Positions 8,311 through 16,507 of a stretch of DNA of 64,000 nt are shown here, in pieces. Below the pieces are notes generated by a model. That model saw only the letters and a list, made by a program, of their open reading frames with translations, ran no database searches and had not been told where the DNA came from. A program made the position numbers and the translations under genes. Every line of letters begins with the position of its first letter. Positions within the stretch are counted from its first letter, which is position 1. The DNA comes from Pedobacter frigidisoli (GTDB lineage: Bacteria > Bacteroidota > Bacteroidia > Sphingobacteriales > Sphingobacteriaceae), in NCBI RefSeq assembly GCF_004331675.1, contig NZ_SJSN01000007.1:186001-250000 (forward strand), in the 5' to 3' direction.

Positions 8311-9585
8311 ATGAAAATCCCCGAGTTCCAATCCATATTTAACGAACTTAGAAACTGGCTTGTTGCTAAAGGCCTTGCGGGTAACGAACTTATTTATTCT
8401 TATTTCTTTATTGGATTAATTGGCGTAACGCTGTTTCTTTTCATCACCATATTTGTAACCAGACAGGTTTTTATTGGGGCTGTAAAAGGCGCAAGAACAA
8501 AATCAAACTGGCAGAGCGCCTTATTTGAGTTTAGGGTTTTCAGGGCTTTTGCTTTAATTTTTGGAGCATATATTATTTATAATGTCGTTCCTTTCGTCTT
8601 TATCGATTTTAAGGTTTGGCTTTTCTATGCACTCATTGTAGCAAAAATTTATATCGTACTTGCGGTGATGTTTGCAGTAAATGCATTCTTAAATGCTTTG
8701 GTTTCCATTATGGAAGCGTCAAGGAAATATGCTGATAAGCCCATTAGAAGTTATAAACAGGTAGCGAAAATCGTTTTTTATATAGTTGGTTTTGTACTGA
8801 TATTATCAATAATATTAAACGAATCTCCATTATATATCTTCGGTGGTTTTGGGGCGGTAACAGCAGTTTTTATTTTGGTTTTTCGCGACCCGATTTTAGG
8901 TTTTGTGGCCTCTGTACAAATGAGCGCCATAGATTTAGTTCGTGTTGGCGATTGGATTACGGTTGAGAAATATGGTGCTGATGGCGAAGTAACGGAAATC
9001 AACTTAACCACCATTAAAGTTCGCAATTGGGATAAAACGGTTACGATTGTTCCGAGTTATGCCATTGTGAGCGAGTCGTTTAAAAATTGGCGGGCGATGG
9101 AAGAAAGTGAGGGAAGAAGAATTAAGCGACATATTAATATTAAAATCTCCAGCATCAAATTTTGTGATGAAGAATTGATTAATCGACTGAAAAGCATCGA
9201 TTTTTTAAAGGATTATCTGAAAGAAACTCAATTACAAATAGAAACATTCAATGCAGAAAATACAGTAAATCCAAATAATTTGGTTAACGGTCGCCACATG
9301 ACAAATATTGGAACGTTTAGGGTTTATGCAGAGAAATATTTGGAAAGCAACCCTTACATCAATACCGATTTAACTTTTATGGTGCGCCAATTGCAGGCAA
9401 CAGAAAACGGATTACCGATAGAAATTTATGTCTTTTCAAAAGAGAAAGGTTTAAAGAAATTCGAAGAGGTTGCAGCTGATATTTTCGACCATCTTTTGGC
9501 TGCGGTTCCGTATTTTGATTTAGAGATTTTCCAAAGCCCGAGTGGAAGTGATATGCGAGGTTTTGTTAGAAGAGGGAATGATTAA
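8311..9585 (+). CDS. MscS-family mechanosensitive ion channel
   Basis: The 424-residue membrane protein has about five hydrophobic helices (residues 25-195). The MscS pore and beta domain follow: FGGFGAVTAVFILVFRDPIL is the pore-lining helix, and SVQMSAIDLVRVGDWITVEKYGADGEVTEINL is the start of the cytosolic domain. The length and the C-terminal extension resemble E. coli YbdG. It would open under membrane tension to relieve osmotic shock. It is probably monocistronic, since repeats lie on both sides. Confidence 0.85.
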   Translation: MKIPEFQSIFNELRNWLVAKGLAGNELIYSYFFIGLIGVTLFLFITIFVTRQVFIGAVKGARTKSNWQSALFEFRVFRAFALIFGAYIIYNVVPFVFIDFKVWLFYALIVAKIYIVLAVMFAVNAFLNALVSIMEASRKYADKPIRSYKQVAKIVFYIVGFVLILSIILNESPLYIFGGFGAVTAVFILVFRDPILGFVASVQMSAIDLVRVGDWITVEKYGADGEVTEINLTTIKVRNWDKTVTIVPSYAIVSESFKNWRAMEESEGRRIKRHINIKISSIKFCDEELINRLKSIDFLKDYLKETQLQIETFNAENTVNPNNLVNGRHMTNIGTFRVYAEKYLESNPYINTDLTFMVRQLQATENGLPIEIYVFSKEKGLKKFEEVAADIFDHLLAAVPYFDLEIFQSPSGSDMRGFVRRGND

Positions 9586-9592
9586 TTTTATT

Positions 9593-9732
9593 GCTGTCAT
9601 TCTGAGCGTAGTGAAGAATCCCTAACCTATTGACTCTGCACTAAGTACAGCACTTCCAGTTTTTTGGCTGTGGGTTAAATTGACGATTGTGTTTCATCGC
9701 CTGCAGATTCTTCGCAAACTCAGAATGACAGC
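9593..9732. repeat. P1-related palindrome (GTCATTCTGAG..CTCAGAATGAC)
   Basis: The ends GCTGTCATTCTGAG (9593-9606) and CTCAGAATGACAGC (9719-9732) are inverted complements, and GAAGAATC / GATTCTTC form an inner pair. The element fills the gap between two convergent genes. A similar element lies at 30291-30418. Confidence 0.7.
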
Positions 9733-9737
9733 GAGCC

Positions 9738-10565
9738 TTATTCTTCTCCCAAAAATACCAAACACTTCTCGCAAACCTTAAATAATAGTGGTGGTAAAGT
9801 TTCATTTTCAAAAGGTTGCGTTGCGCCATAAACATGATTTGCCCCCTCAATTTTAACCAATCTGCTATTTGGATTTGCATCAGCAAGTTTCTGCGCATGC
9901 TCAAAAGGAACATTCACATCATCGTCGCCTTGTACAATTAACCACGGAATATTAATTCGTTTTGAGGCATTGAGGATATTAAATGTTTCTTCGTTTTCTT
10001 CAAAATCTTCTAATAAAGTAACATTCAAGGGCATTTGCTCTTTCGTTCTTGCATTAACTACGAAGATTTTCCCTGTCTTTTTCCACTCGCTTCCTTGCTC
10101 TTTTTTCCAAAGACTGTTGAAACTAGAAATGGCACTCCAGGTAATTAACTTATTAATTCGCAAATCATTTGATGCCTCGATTATGGCCAAACCACCACCG
10201 CGACTATGGCCGATTAAGTTAATTTCAGTTTCTTTTCCGTAAGCTTTTTCTATAAAATCGAGCACGGCATTAATATCAAAAAGTTCTTTTGAAACGGTAT
10301 TATTTGCGAAAGTTTCCATGTCGGTAACATCTTTCGGGTTATCTGCTGGAACACCGCTATGCGATAAATTAAACTTGATATAGCGGTAGCCATTACTAGC
10401 AAAATACCTTGCGACTAAATTATGAGCGCCCCAATCTTTGAAACCTTTAAAGCCATGAACGAAAAGTACAATTGGTGTATTTGGGTTTTTATCGTCGAAA
10501 GTAATGTCGCCGATAATTAATTTTCCATCGGCACCGCTTATGCTGAAATCGCTTTGTGTAATCAT
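9738..10565 (-). CDS. alpha/beta hydrolase
   Basis: The 275-residue protein has the alpha/beta-hydrolase fold. HGFKGFKDWG near residues 38-47 is the oxyanion region, Ser121 in GHSRGG is the nucleophile, Asp in VQGDDDVNVP the acid, and His in GANHVYG the base. It resembles uncharacterised serine esterases or dienelactone-hydrolase-like enzymes of the dipeptidyl-peptidase-like group. No signal peptide is present, so it is cytoplasmic. The substrate is unknown. It stands alone between repeat clusters. Confidence 0.8.
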   Translation of the reverse strand: MITQSDFSISGADGKLIIGDITFDDKNPNTPIVLFVHGFKGFKDWGAHNLVARYFASNGYRYIKFNLSHSGVPADNPKDVTDMETFANNTVSKELFDINAVLDFIEKAYGKETEINLIGHSRGGGLAIIEASNDLRINKLITWSAISSFNSLWKKEQGSEWKKTGKIFVVNARTKEQMPLNVTLLEDFEENEETFNILNASKRINIPWLIVQGDDDVNVPFEHAQKLADANPNSRLVKIEGANHVYGATQPFENETLPPLLFKVCEKCLVFLGEE

Positions 10566-10616
10566 AATTTTAGGAATTGATTCATATTATAAACCTACAA
10601 AATTGAAAATTGTTGT

Positions 10617-10916
10617 CGGGTTTTTGTCTTAGCCAGACTGGCTTTTTTCTTTTTCTTGGCAATATTGTGGTTTGTGAAAGTTTGTTTAGCGATTCGTTTA
10701 ACCAGATTGTATTCGCAATCTGAGGGGTTTCCCCCTTTGGAGGGGGCAGGGGGAGGATTTGCATGTATAGCACTTACTCATGTTCTCTAAACCCGATAAA
10801 AGTGGAAATACTTTTTGTTGCAGGTCTTCGACAAGCTCAGACTGACAATCGCAAAAAGATTGGAACGAATAGCGGGACTAACATAAAAATGAAAAACAGA
10901 ACCTTGCTTTTCGAAT
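10617..10916 (+). repeat. composite repeat array, copy A (P3 + P6)
   Basis: This element fills most of the gene-free stretch 10566-11008. It holds a stem-like TTAGCCAGACTGGCTTTTTT start, a P3 segment (10721-10760) and a P6 segment (10783-10916) with framework motifs AAACCCGAT..GTGGAAAT and AGCGGGACT. The same segments recur in inverted order and orientation at 12836-13125, on the other side of the DoxX and hemA genes. No convincing reading frame lies here. The rest of the gap (10917-11008) shows nothing recognisable. Confidence 0.75.
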
Positions 10917-11008
10917 TAAAAGAAAATCTTTAAACAGCTATTTTCACCATTTAAGGAATTTAAGAAAATATAAGCTGATATTCACGATATGGTTTTATGT
11001 CGCTGTAT

Positions 11009-11389
11009 CTACTGCTTTCCAGGATTTCTGAAATAATACCAGGCCCAGCCGATAAATAACAGTTGAAAGGGCAATCTTATCCAGGCAATAAATGGCGTAA
11101 CCAATATTTTTCCAAGCATAAATGGCGCAATCTGAATCATGTAAATATGAGCAGGCAAAAAGGCAATAAGCATCAAAATAATTAGTAAGGAAGCTAGTTT
11201 TCGGGTCCTTGAAAAAAGCAATAATGCGCCGAGCATAATTTCTATTAAGCCCGAGAGGTAAATTAAAAATCCATGGGCGGGCAACCATTTCGGCATTATT
11301 GCGTAATACCCAACAGTGGAGATAAAGTGATTGCAGCCCGCAACGATATAGAAAACGGCATAAATGGTGAGAAAAATTTTGTAACGCAT
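11009..11389 (-). CDS. DoxX-like small membrane protein
   Basis: The 126-residue protein has four hydrophobic helices (about residues 5-25, 40-62, 68-90 and 98-120) and matches the DoxX/MauE-like family (SGLIEIMLGALLLFSRTRKL, LPAHIYM). Members are quinol-interacting or uncharacterised membrane proteins. It is transcribed away from hemA; the 127-base divergent region contains the hemA promoter. The function is unknown. Confidence 0.7.
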   Translation of the reverse strand: MRYKIFLTIYAVFYIVAGCNHFISTVGYYAIMPKWLPAHGFLIYLSGLIEIMLGALLLFSRTRKLASLLIILMLIAFLPAHIYMIQIAPFMLGKILVTPFIAWIRLPFQLLFIGWAWYYFRNPGKQ

Positions 11390-11478
11390 AAATATTTGTA
11401 GTTATTTTCTATTTATTTAAAACCGTTCTAAATTGATGTAAATTACAGATTAATGACGGTCGCATACATTAACCGTGT

Positions 11479-11486
11479 TACTTTTG
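11479..11486 (+). promoter_or_regulatory. -7 element of the hemA promoter
   Basis: TACTTTTG matches TAnnTTTG and lies 31 bases before the hemA start codon. The sequence about 20 bases upstream (around TTAATGACGG) has no perfect TTG element. Confidence 0.5.
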
Positions 11487-11516
11487 TATCCCGATAATAG
11501 TTAATAACGGAAGCAC

Positions 11517-12743
11517 TTGGAATATTTAAAAGTAATCGCTTTTACGCATCACCACATCGACCTAAAATCTTTAGGAAAGTTAGTTATTTGCGACGAAAGT
11601 CTGGATAACAGGTTGAAGAATATTCAAACGGAACTTCCCGTTAGCGAGATTTTTTACATCGGCACTTGTAACCGTGTAGAGTTCGTTTTCCTCACCAAAG
11701 AAAAAACCGATAAAGAATTTGTAACCAAATTTCTAACCGTTTTAGATATGGGATTTCCTCCAGAATTTATGGAGCGCTTCCTTGATAATGTTACCGTTTT
11801 CGAGAACGAAGAGGCTTTTAATCATTTGCTAAGAACTTCTTGTTCGTTAGAAAGTTTGGTGGTTGGTGAAAAGGAAATCCTTGCTCAAATACGTAAAGCT
11901 TACGAAAGTTGCCGCGATGCTGGTTTCACGGGCGACTACATGCGCATGATTATGGATAGGGTGGTGAAAACGGCGAAAGAAGTTTATACGCATACCAACA
12001 TTTCGAAAAATCCTGTTTCTGTGGTTTCTTTGGCTTACCGCAAATTGAAAGAGCTGAACATGTGTGGCAATTCCCGCATCTTAATTATCGGTGCTGGCGA
12101 TACCAACCAGAACATTGCAAAATACCTTAACAAACATAAATACTCCAACTTTTCCATTTTCAACCGCACACTTTCCAAAGCTGAAACCCTGGCCGAAGAA
12201 TTGAATGGTAAGGCTTTTCATTTAGAGGCTTTAGAAAACTTTACTGAGGGTTTCGATGTCATTATCACCTGTACTGGTTGTACTGAGCCGATTATTACCG
12301 AAGAACTTTACGCCAAATTGCTAAATGGCGATACGGGCAAAAAGGTAATTGTCGATTTAGCAATTCCGAACGACGTTGCACCTGCTGTTGTTCACAACCA
12401 CCCAATTCATTACATCGAGGTAGAATCTTTAAAAGAAGTTGCCCGCAAAAATATCCAGGAGCGTTACAATGAACTGGTCCACGCTGAAGATATCATTAGC
12501 GCCAACATTGCCGAATTTTTTACCGTATTAAAGCAACGCCGCATCGAATTGGCCATGCAAGATGTTCCCCGTAAGATTAAGGAAATCAAGAATACAGCTT
12601 TAAACGGTGTATTTGCCGATGAAATTAGCCAAATGGACGAAGCTTCTCGTGAGGTTTTGGAACGCGTTATGAATTACATGGAGAAAAAATGTATTTCTGT
12701 TCCGATGATTATGGCCAAGGAGATTTTGGTTAATCAATCGTAG
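11517..12743 (+). CDS. hemA: glutamyl-tRNA reductase
   Basis: HemA reduces glutamyl-tRNA(Glu) to glutamate-1-semialdehyde, the first committed step of C5-pathway tetrapyrrole synthesis. The 408-residue protein has the catalytic Cys51 in FYIGTCNRVEF, the motif LVVGEKEILAQIRKAY and an NAD(P)-binding segment ILIIGAGDTNQNIAKYL. The start is a TTG at 11517. An in-frame TAA sits at 11505-11507, and the protein aligns with the family from its first residues, so no ATG upstream is possible. The next hem genes lie on the same strand, but repeats and a separate promoter intervene before hemC. Confidence 0.95.
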   Translation: MEYLKVIAFTHHHIDLKSLGKLVICDESLDNRLKNIQTELPVSEIFYIGTCNRVEFVFLTKEKTDKEFVTKFLTVLDMGFPPEFMERFLDNVTVFENEEAFNHLLRTSCSLESLVVGEKEILAQIRKAYESCRDAGFTGDYMRMIMDRVVKTAKEVYTHTNISKNPVSVVSLAYRKLKELNMCGNSRILIIGAGDTNQNIAKYLNKHKYSNFSIFNRTLSKAETLAEELNGKAFHLEALENFTEGFDVIITCTGCTEPIITEELYAKLLNGDTGKKVIVDLAIPNDVAPAVVHNHPIHYIEVESLKEVARKNIQERYNELVHAEDIISANIAEFFTVLKQRRIELAMQDVPRKIKEIKNTALNGVFADEISQMDEASREVLERVMNYMEKKCISVPMIMAKEILVNQS

Positions 12744-12747
12744 GATT

Positions 12748-12786
12748 TAACCGCAAAGTTCGCAAAGTTAAGGCGCAAAGAACGCC
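12748..12786. repeat. P7 repeat (CGCAAAGTTCGCAAAGTT)
   Basis: This low-complexity repeat follows hemA directly. Related sequences are found at 23250-23385 and 42940-42985. It is a common intergenic type and does not encode anything visible. Confidence 0.6.
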
Positions 12787-12835
12787 AAGCTAAATCTTAT
12801 ATTTTCTTACATTCATTAAGCTATAAAAATAATTA

Positions 12836-13125
12836 GAAAAGCTGGTTTCTGTGCTTTTCGGTTCTTTCAGTCCCGCTTTACTCTTCAATCTTTTTGTAAA
12901 GTTACTAACTCTAACAGGCGTTTTGCTTATTAGAGTTAGTAACTTTTAAAACAAAAAGGATTTCCGTTTCAATCGGGTTTAAAGAACCTTGGTAAGTGCA
13001 ATAAATTCAAATCCTCCCCCTGCCCCCTCCAAAGGGGGAAACCCCTCAGATTGCGAATAAAAATCTGGTTAAACGAATCGCTAAACAAACTTTCACCAAC
13101 CACAATATTTTGCCAAGAACGCATC
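12836..13125 (-). repeat. composite repeat array, copy B (P6 + P3, inverted relative to copy A)
   Basis: P6 (12836-12985) is followed by P3 (13009-13050) and a shared tail reaching GCCAAGAA at about 13120. About 110 bases of P3 plus tail are nearly identical to the reverse complement of 10655-10765. The variable core holds its own palindrome: AGTTACTAACTCTAA (12900-12914) and TTAGAGTTAGTAACT (12930-12944). Confidence 0.8.
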
Positions 13126-13467
13126 CGGCCTAGTAAATGATGGAAGTAAAAAACGTTATAAGCGTTTGCACAAACATTTCAACTATCACTAACTAAATTA
13201 TTTTCAGCCTGTGCAAGGGGAAAGAGCAGAGATAAGGCCTCAAATAATTTACAAAACGGTTTGACGAATTTTTACGACATCATTTACAAGCCTTGATTAT
13301 TCATTTGTATTTATTTGTTTTAACCTGTATTCATGAACTCGCAGGCATGCTCGGTTTTTGCTCCACTTTTTATCAAGAAAAAGTGGAAAGCCCCCGCGGC
13401 CAGCGGTTATCTCTGTAACCTCACTGTCGCATTTTTAAACATTTTACAAGATAAAGCCGTATTTAGT
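13126..13467. other. gene-free stretch upstream of hemC
   Basis: No reading frame or RNA gene could be supported here. A short fragment with AAGTGGAAAG near 13380-13395 resembles a piece of the P6 framework, and CCCCCGCGGCC is an isolated GC-rich patch. Confidence 0.4.
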
Positions 13468-13475
13468 TAGATTTG
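13468..13475 (+). promoter_or_regulatory. -7 element of the hemC promoter
   Basis: TAGATTTG matches TAnnTTTG and lies 20 bases before the GTG start of the hemC-hemD fusion. A plausible TTT-rich -33 region is present around 13442. Confidence 0.5.
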
Positions 13476-13494
13476 CAAATCATTTAACAAAACA

Positions 13495-15075
13495 GTGAAG
13501 AAATTAACCATCGGAACACGCGGGAGCGACCTTGCTTTATGGCAGGCTAATCACATTAAAGATGAATTAGCGGCAATCGGCATTGAGGCAGAAATTAAGA
13601 TTATTAAAACGCAGGGCGATAAAATCCTGAATTTACGTTTAGATAAATTAGAGGGCAAAGGTTTTTTTACCAAAGAATTGGAAGAAGAACTCTTGGGCGG
13701 AACTATCGATTTGGCTGTACACTGCCTTAAAGATTTGCCAACCAATCATCCTGCTGGTTTAACAATTGCTGCAATTCCGCCTCGCGAAGAAGCAACAGAA
13801 TATCTTTTAATTTTAAAAGATTGTGTTGATGTTTCACAAAAGCTGTCTTTGAAAAAAGGAGCAATGGTGGGTACTTCATCAAACAGAAGAAAAGCCCAAC
13901 TTTTGGGTTTACGCTCTGATTTGGAAATTGAAGATTTACGTGGGAATGTTCCAACGAGGATTCAAAAACTTCGTGATGAGGATTACGATGCCATCATGTT
14001 GGCTAAAGCCGGCATTAAACGCTTACGTTTAGATGTAAGCGAATTTCATGTTGAAGAATTAGAACCGACCGAATTTGTTCCTGCACCAGCTCAAGGTGCT
14101 TTAGCAATTCAAATAAGGGAAAATGATACTGAACTTTTTGAAGCACTTCAAACTTTACACGACCCAGCAACAGCTGAAGAAGTTGGCGTAGAACGTAAGG
14201 TTTTAAATATTTTTGAGGGCGGTTGCCACATGCCTCTAGGTTGTTATTGTAAAAAAGAAGATGGCGCTTTCGAAGTGTGGACTTCTAAAGCCGAAACTAC
14301 TGATGATTTCCCTGAACGTTTATTCTTACGTGCTGAAACAACTGTGGGTTTGGCAGAAAAAATCGTAGCAAAATTTAACAAGGAAAGAAAGAAGCCAGCA
14401 AAGGTTTTTATCTCTCGCGAGATTGGTGAACACAGTTATTTCCGTAAAGCTTTAGAAACCAGCAATATTGAAATTGAGGGACGTTCATTAATTCGTACGT
14501 TTCCGATTGTTACTGTTTTAGACCAGTTTATATTAAAAAATATCGACTGGATTTTCTTCAGTAGCAGAAATAGTGTAGAATATTTCTTCAACTTAAAACC
14601 ACAGTTACCAAAGAAAACGCAGTTTGGCGTAGTTGGCAGAGGTTCGGAAGATGCTTTGAGAAAATTTAACCATTTTGCAGATTTCGTAGGTACGAGTGGC
14701 GATATTACAGAAGTAGCTGAAGATTTCGCAAAATTGGTTTCTGGCAAAAACGTACTGTTTCCAAGAGCACAGGATTCTTTGCAATCCGTTCAGAAATCTT
14801 TACCAGCTGATGCGAAAATCATCGACTTACCAATCTATGAAACGGTAATTGAGGAAAATATCGACCAGAGTTATGCCGATGTTTTGATTTTTACCAGCCC
14901 GTCAAATGTTCATGCTTATTTCGCTGATAATTTATTGGAGCCTGGTCAGCAAGTAATTGCAATTGGTAATTCAACAGGAAAGAAATTTGATGAAATGGGC
15001 GTAACTTATGCTTTGCCATATTCGCCCGATGAAATTGGATTGGCGGAAGCAGTTTTTGGAATAGAAATAAGGTAG
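13495..15075 (+). CDS. hemCD: hydroxymethylbilane synthase / uroporphyrinogen-III synthase fusion
   Basis: The 526-residue protein joins two consecutive heme enzymes. Residues 1 to about 298 are HemC: TIGTRGSDLALWQA at the start, LKDLPT, and Cys244 (FEGGCHMPLG), which carries the dipyrromethane cofactor. Residues of about 303-524 are HemD: VFISREIGEH, then WIFFSSRNSVEYFF and DVLIFTSPSNVHAYF, typical of uroporphyrinogen-III synthase. The fusion would pass unstable hydroxymethylbilane directly to the cyclising domain. The start is GTG 13495, with a TAnnTTTG element just upstream. The stop codon lies directly against a P5 repeat. Confidence 0.93.
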   Translation: MKKLTIGTRGSDLALWQANHIKDELAAIGIEAEIKIIKTQGDKILNLRLDKLEGKGFFTKELEEELLGGTIDLAVHCLKDLPTNHPAGLTIAAIPPREEATEYLLILKDCVDVSQKLSLKKGAMVGTSSNRRKAQLLGLRSDLEIEDLRGNVPTRIQKLRDEDYDAIMLAKAGIKRLRLDVSEFHVEELEPTEFVPAPAQGALAIQIRENDTELFEALQTLHDPATAEEVGVERKVLNIFEGGCHMPLGCYCKKEDGAFEVWTSKAETTDDFPERLFLRAETTVGLAEKIVAKFNKERKKPAKVFISREIGEHSYFRKALETSNIEIEGRSLIRTFPIVTVLDQFILKNIDWIFFSSRNSVEYFFNLKPQLPKKTQFGVVGRGSEDALRKFNHFADFVGTSGDITEVAEDFAKLVSGKNVLFPRAQDSLQSVQKSLPADAKIIDLPIYETVIEENIDQSYADVLIFTSPSNVHAYFADNLLEPGQQVIAIGNSTGKKFDEMGVTYALPYSPDEIGLAEAVFGIEIR

Positions 15076-15118
15076 GGAGTCCGGAGTCGAGAGTCCGGAG
15101 TCGAAAGTCTGGAAGACA
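15074..15118. repeat. P5 repeat at the 3' end of hemCD
   Basis: The repeat begins at the hemCD stop codon (TAGGGAGTCCGGAGTC) and continues as tandem AGTCCGGAGTCGA units. The same family is inside ispG and at the ends of leuA and the RmlD-like gene. Confidence 0.7.
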
Positions 15119-15156
15119 AAAGAGGAGATAAAGATTCTAAAAAATTAGTTGGAAAC

Positions 15157-15379
15157 TTTGAGGGGTATCCCCCTTGGGAGGGGGCAGGTGGAGGATTTAA
15201 GTTTGAATCACAAACCAAAGTTTTCTAAACCTGATTGAAGTGGAAAGCTTTTTAATTTCAGTATGAGCTTGTCAAAGACCATTAAAAACTTGAAACGGAA
15301 AGCAGGGCTGCAATAACCGAAGAATAACTGAAATTGCTTTTCAAATAAAATATAAGATAATGTTTCGTGAGGACACGAA
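15157..15379 (+). repeat. composite repeat array, copy C (P3 + P6 + tail palindrome)
   Basis: P3 is at 15157-15197 and P6 at 15222-15347 (AACCTGATTGAAGTGGAAAG, AGCAGGGCTGCAATAACCGA). The tail palindrome TTCGTGAGGACACGAA is at 15364-15379. It occupies most of the gene-free stretch 15076-15442; the rest is the P5 repeat before it and a P8 repeat after it. Confidence 0.75.
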
Positions 15380-15400
15380 ACATGGCGCTCCAAATAATAC

Positions 15401-15437
15401 TCAAGTCTCGATACTTGATACTACATACTTGATACTA
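15401..15437. repeat. P8 repeat immediately upstream of hemB
   Basis: Sequences of the form CTCGATACTTGATACT run to within six bases of the hemB ATG, so the ribosome-binding region is repeat-derived. Other P8 copies lie at about 31710-31735, 37093-37125 and 47144-47177. Confidence 0.65.
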
Positions 15438-15442
15438 ATAAA

Positions 15443-16411
15443 ATGTTACACCGTCCGAGAAGATTAAGGAAAAACCCGTTGGTTAGAGAGATGGTAGCCG
15501 AAACCCGACTATCGAAAGATATGTTTGTGTACCCGTATTTTGTTGTGCCGGGAACGAATGTTACCCATGCAATTGATGCAATGCCGGGTGTAAACCATTA
15601 TTCGGTTGATACTTTGGTTAAGGATGTTGAAGCAGGAATGATGAAAGGCTTAAATAAAATTATGCTTTTTGGTGTTGGCGATGAAAAATCGGCTGATGCA
15701 AAATCTGCTTACCACGACCATTCGTTAGTACCTACTGCCGTTCGTGAATTGAAGAAACAATTTGGCGAAGATTTATATGTTATCACTGATGTTTGCGTTT
15801 GTTCTTATACCACTCATGGGCATTGCGGTATTATGGAGAACGACTACGTTCAAAATGATAAAACAGTTGAAGTGATTGCGAAAATGGCTTTAACGCATGC
15901 AGAAGCAGGTGCGGATATGTTTGCACCATCGGATATGATGGATGGCAGAATTAAAGCCATGCGTAATTTGTTGGATGAAAATGGTTTTGTAAACGCAGCC
16001 ATCATGAGCCATGCGACTAAATTTGCATCAGCTTATTATGGTCCATTTAGAGAAGCAGCAGATTGTGCACCAAGTAAAGGCGATAGAAAAGCTTATCAAA
16101 TGGATTTTAGAAATCCTTTGGAAGCACTTCGTGAAGCACAACTAGATGAGCAAGAGGGCGCTGATGTTTTGATGGTGAAACCAGGATTGGCTTATTTAGA
16201 TATTATCCAAAGGTTGAGACAAGATACCAATTTGCCTATCGCAGTTTATAATGTATCCGGCGAATATTCGATGGTTAAAGCAGCTGCAGAACGGGGTTGG
16301 GTTGATGAACAGAAAATTGTAATGGAAACGATGCATGCCTTTGCCAGAGCTGGGGCAAGTATTATTACCACTTACCACATTAAAGATATTTTAAATAACG
16401 ATTGGATGTAG
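15443..16411 (+). CDS. hemB: porphobilinogen synthase (delta-aminolevulinate dehydratase)
   Basis: HemB condenses two 5-aminolevulinate molecules to porphobilinogen. The 322-residue protein has the two active-site lysines: Lys193 (ATKFASAYYGPFR) and Lys246 (MVKPGLAYLD), the latter forming the Schiff base. The cysteine-rich DVCVCSYTTHGHCG (Cys118, Cys120, Cys128) is the metal site of the zinc-dependent type. The length is usual for the family. It lies between hemCD and hemL on the same strand. Repeat arrays separate all three, so each may have its own promoter or be read through. Confidence 0.95.
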   Translation: MLHRPRRLRKNPLVREMVAETRLSKDMFVYPYFVVPGTNVTHAIDAMPGVNHYSVDTLVKDVEAGMMKGLNKIMLFGVGDEKSADAKSAYHDHSLVPTAVRELKKQFGEDLYVITDVCVCSYTTHGHCGIMENDYVQNDKTVEVIAKMALTHAEAGADMFAPSDMMDGRIKAMRNLLDENGFVNAAIMSHATKFASAYYGPFREAADCAPSKGDRKAYQMDFRNPLEALREAQLDEQEGADVLMVKPGLAYLDIIQRLRQDTNLPIAVYNVSGEYSMVKAAAERGWVDEQKIVMETMHAFARAGASIITTYHIKDILNNDWM

Positions 16412-16413
16412 AT

Positions 16414-16500
16414 AAGCTGAAAGCTTAAAGCAGGAAGACCAAAGCCATTTTATAGCGCTTTACTTTTCGCTTTAACCTGTAGTCTTTCAGCTTTTAGCTT
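16414..16500. repeat. P9 inverted repeat between hemB and hemL
   Basis: Arms AAGCTGAAAGCTTAAAG (16414-16430) and CTTTCAGCTTTTAGCTT (16484-16500) pair at 15 of 17 positions. The right arm ends seven bases before the hemL ATG. P9-like pieces also occur near 5190, 27600, 32085, 42250 and 51250. Confidence 0.7.
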
Positions 16501-16507
16501 AATAAAA

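Noticed and set aside
10582..10773. Open frame of 63 codons on the minus strand
   Set aside because: It reads through the P3 segment of composite copy A; the composition is that of the repeat.
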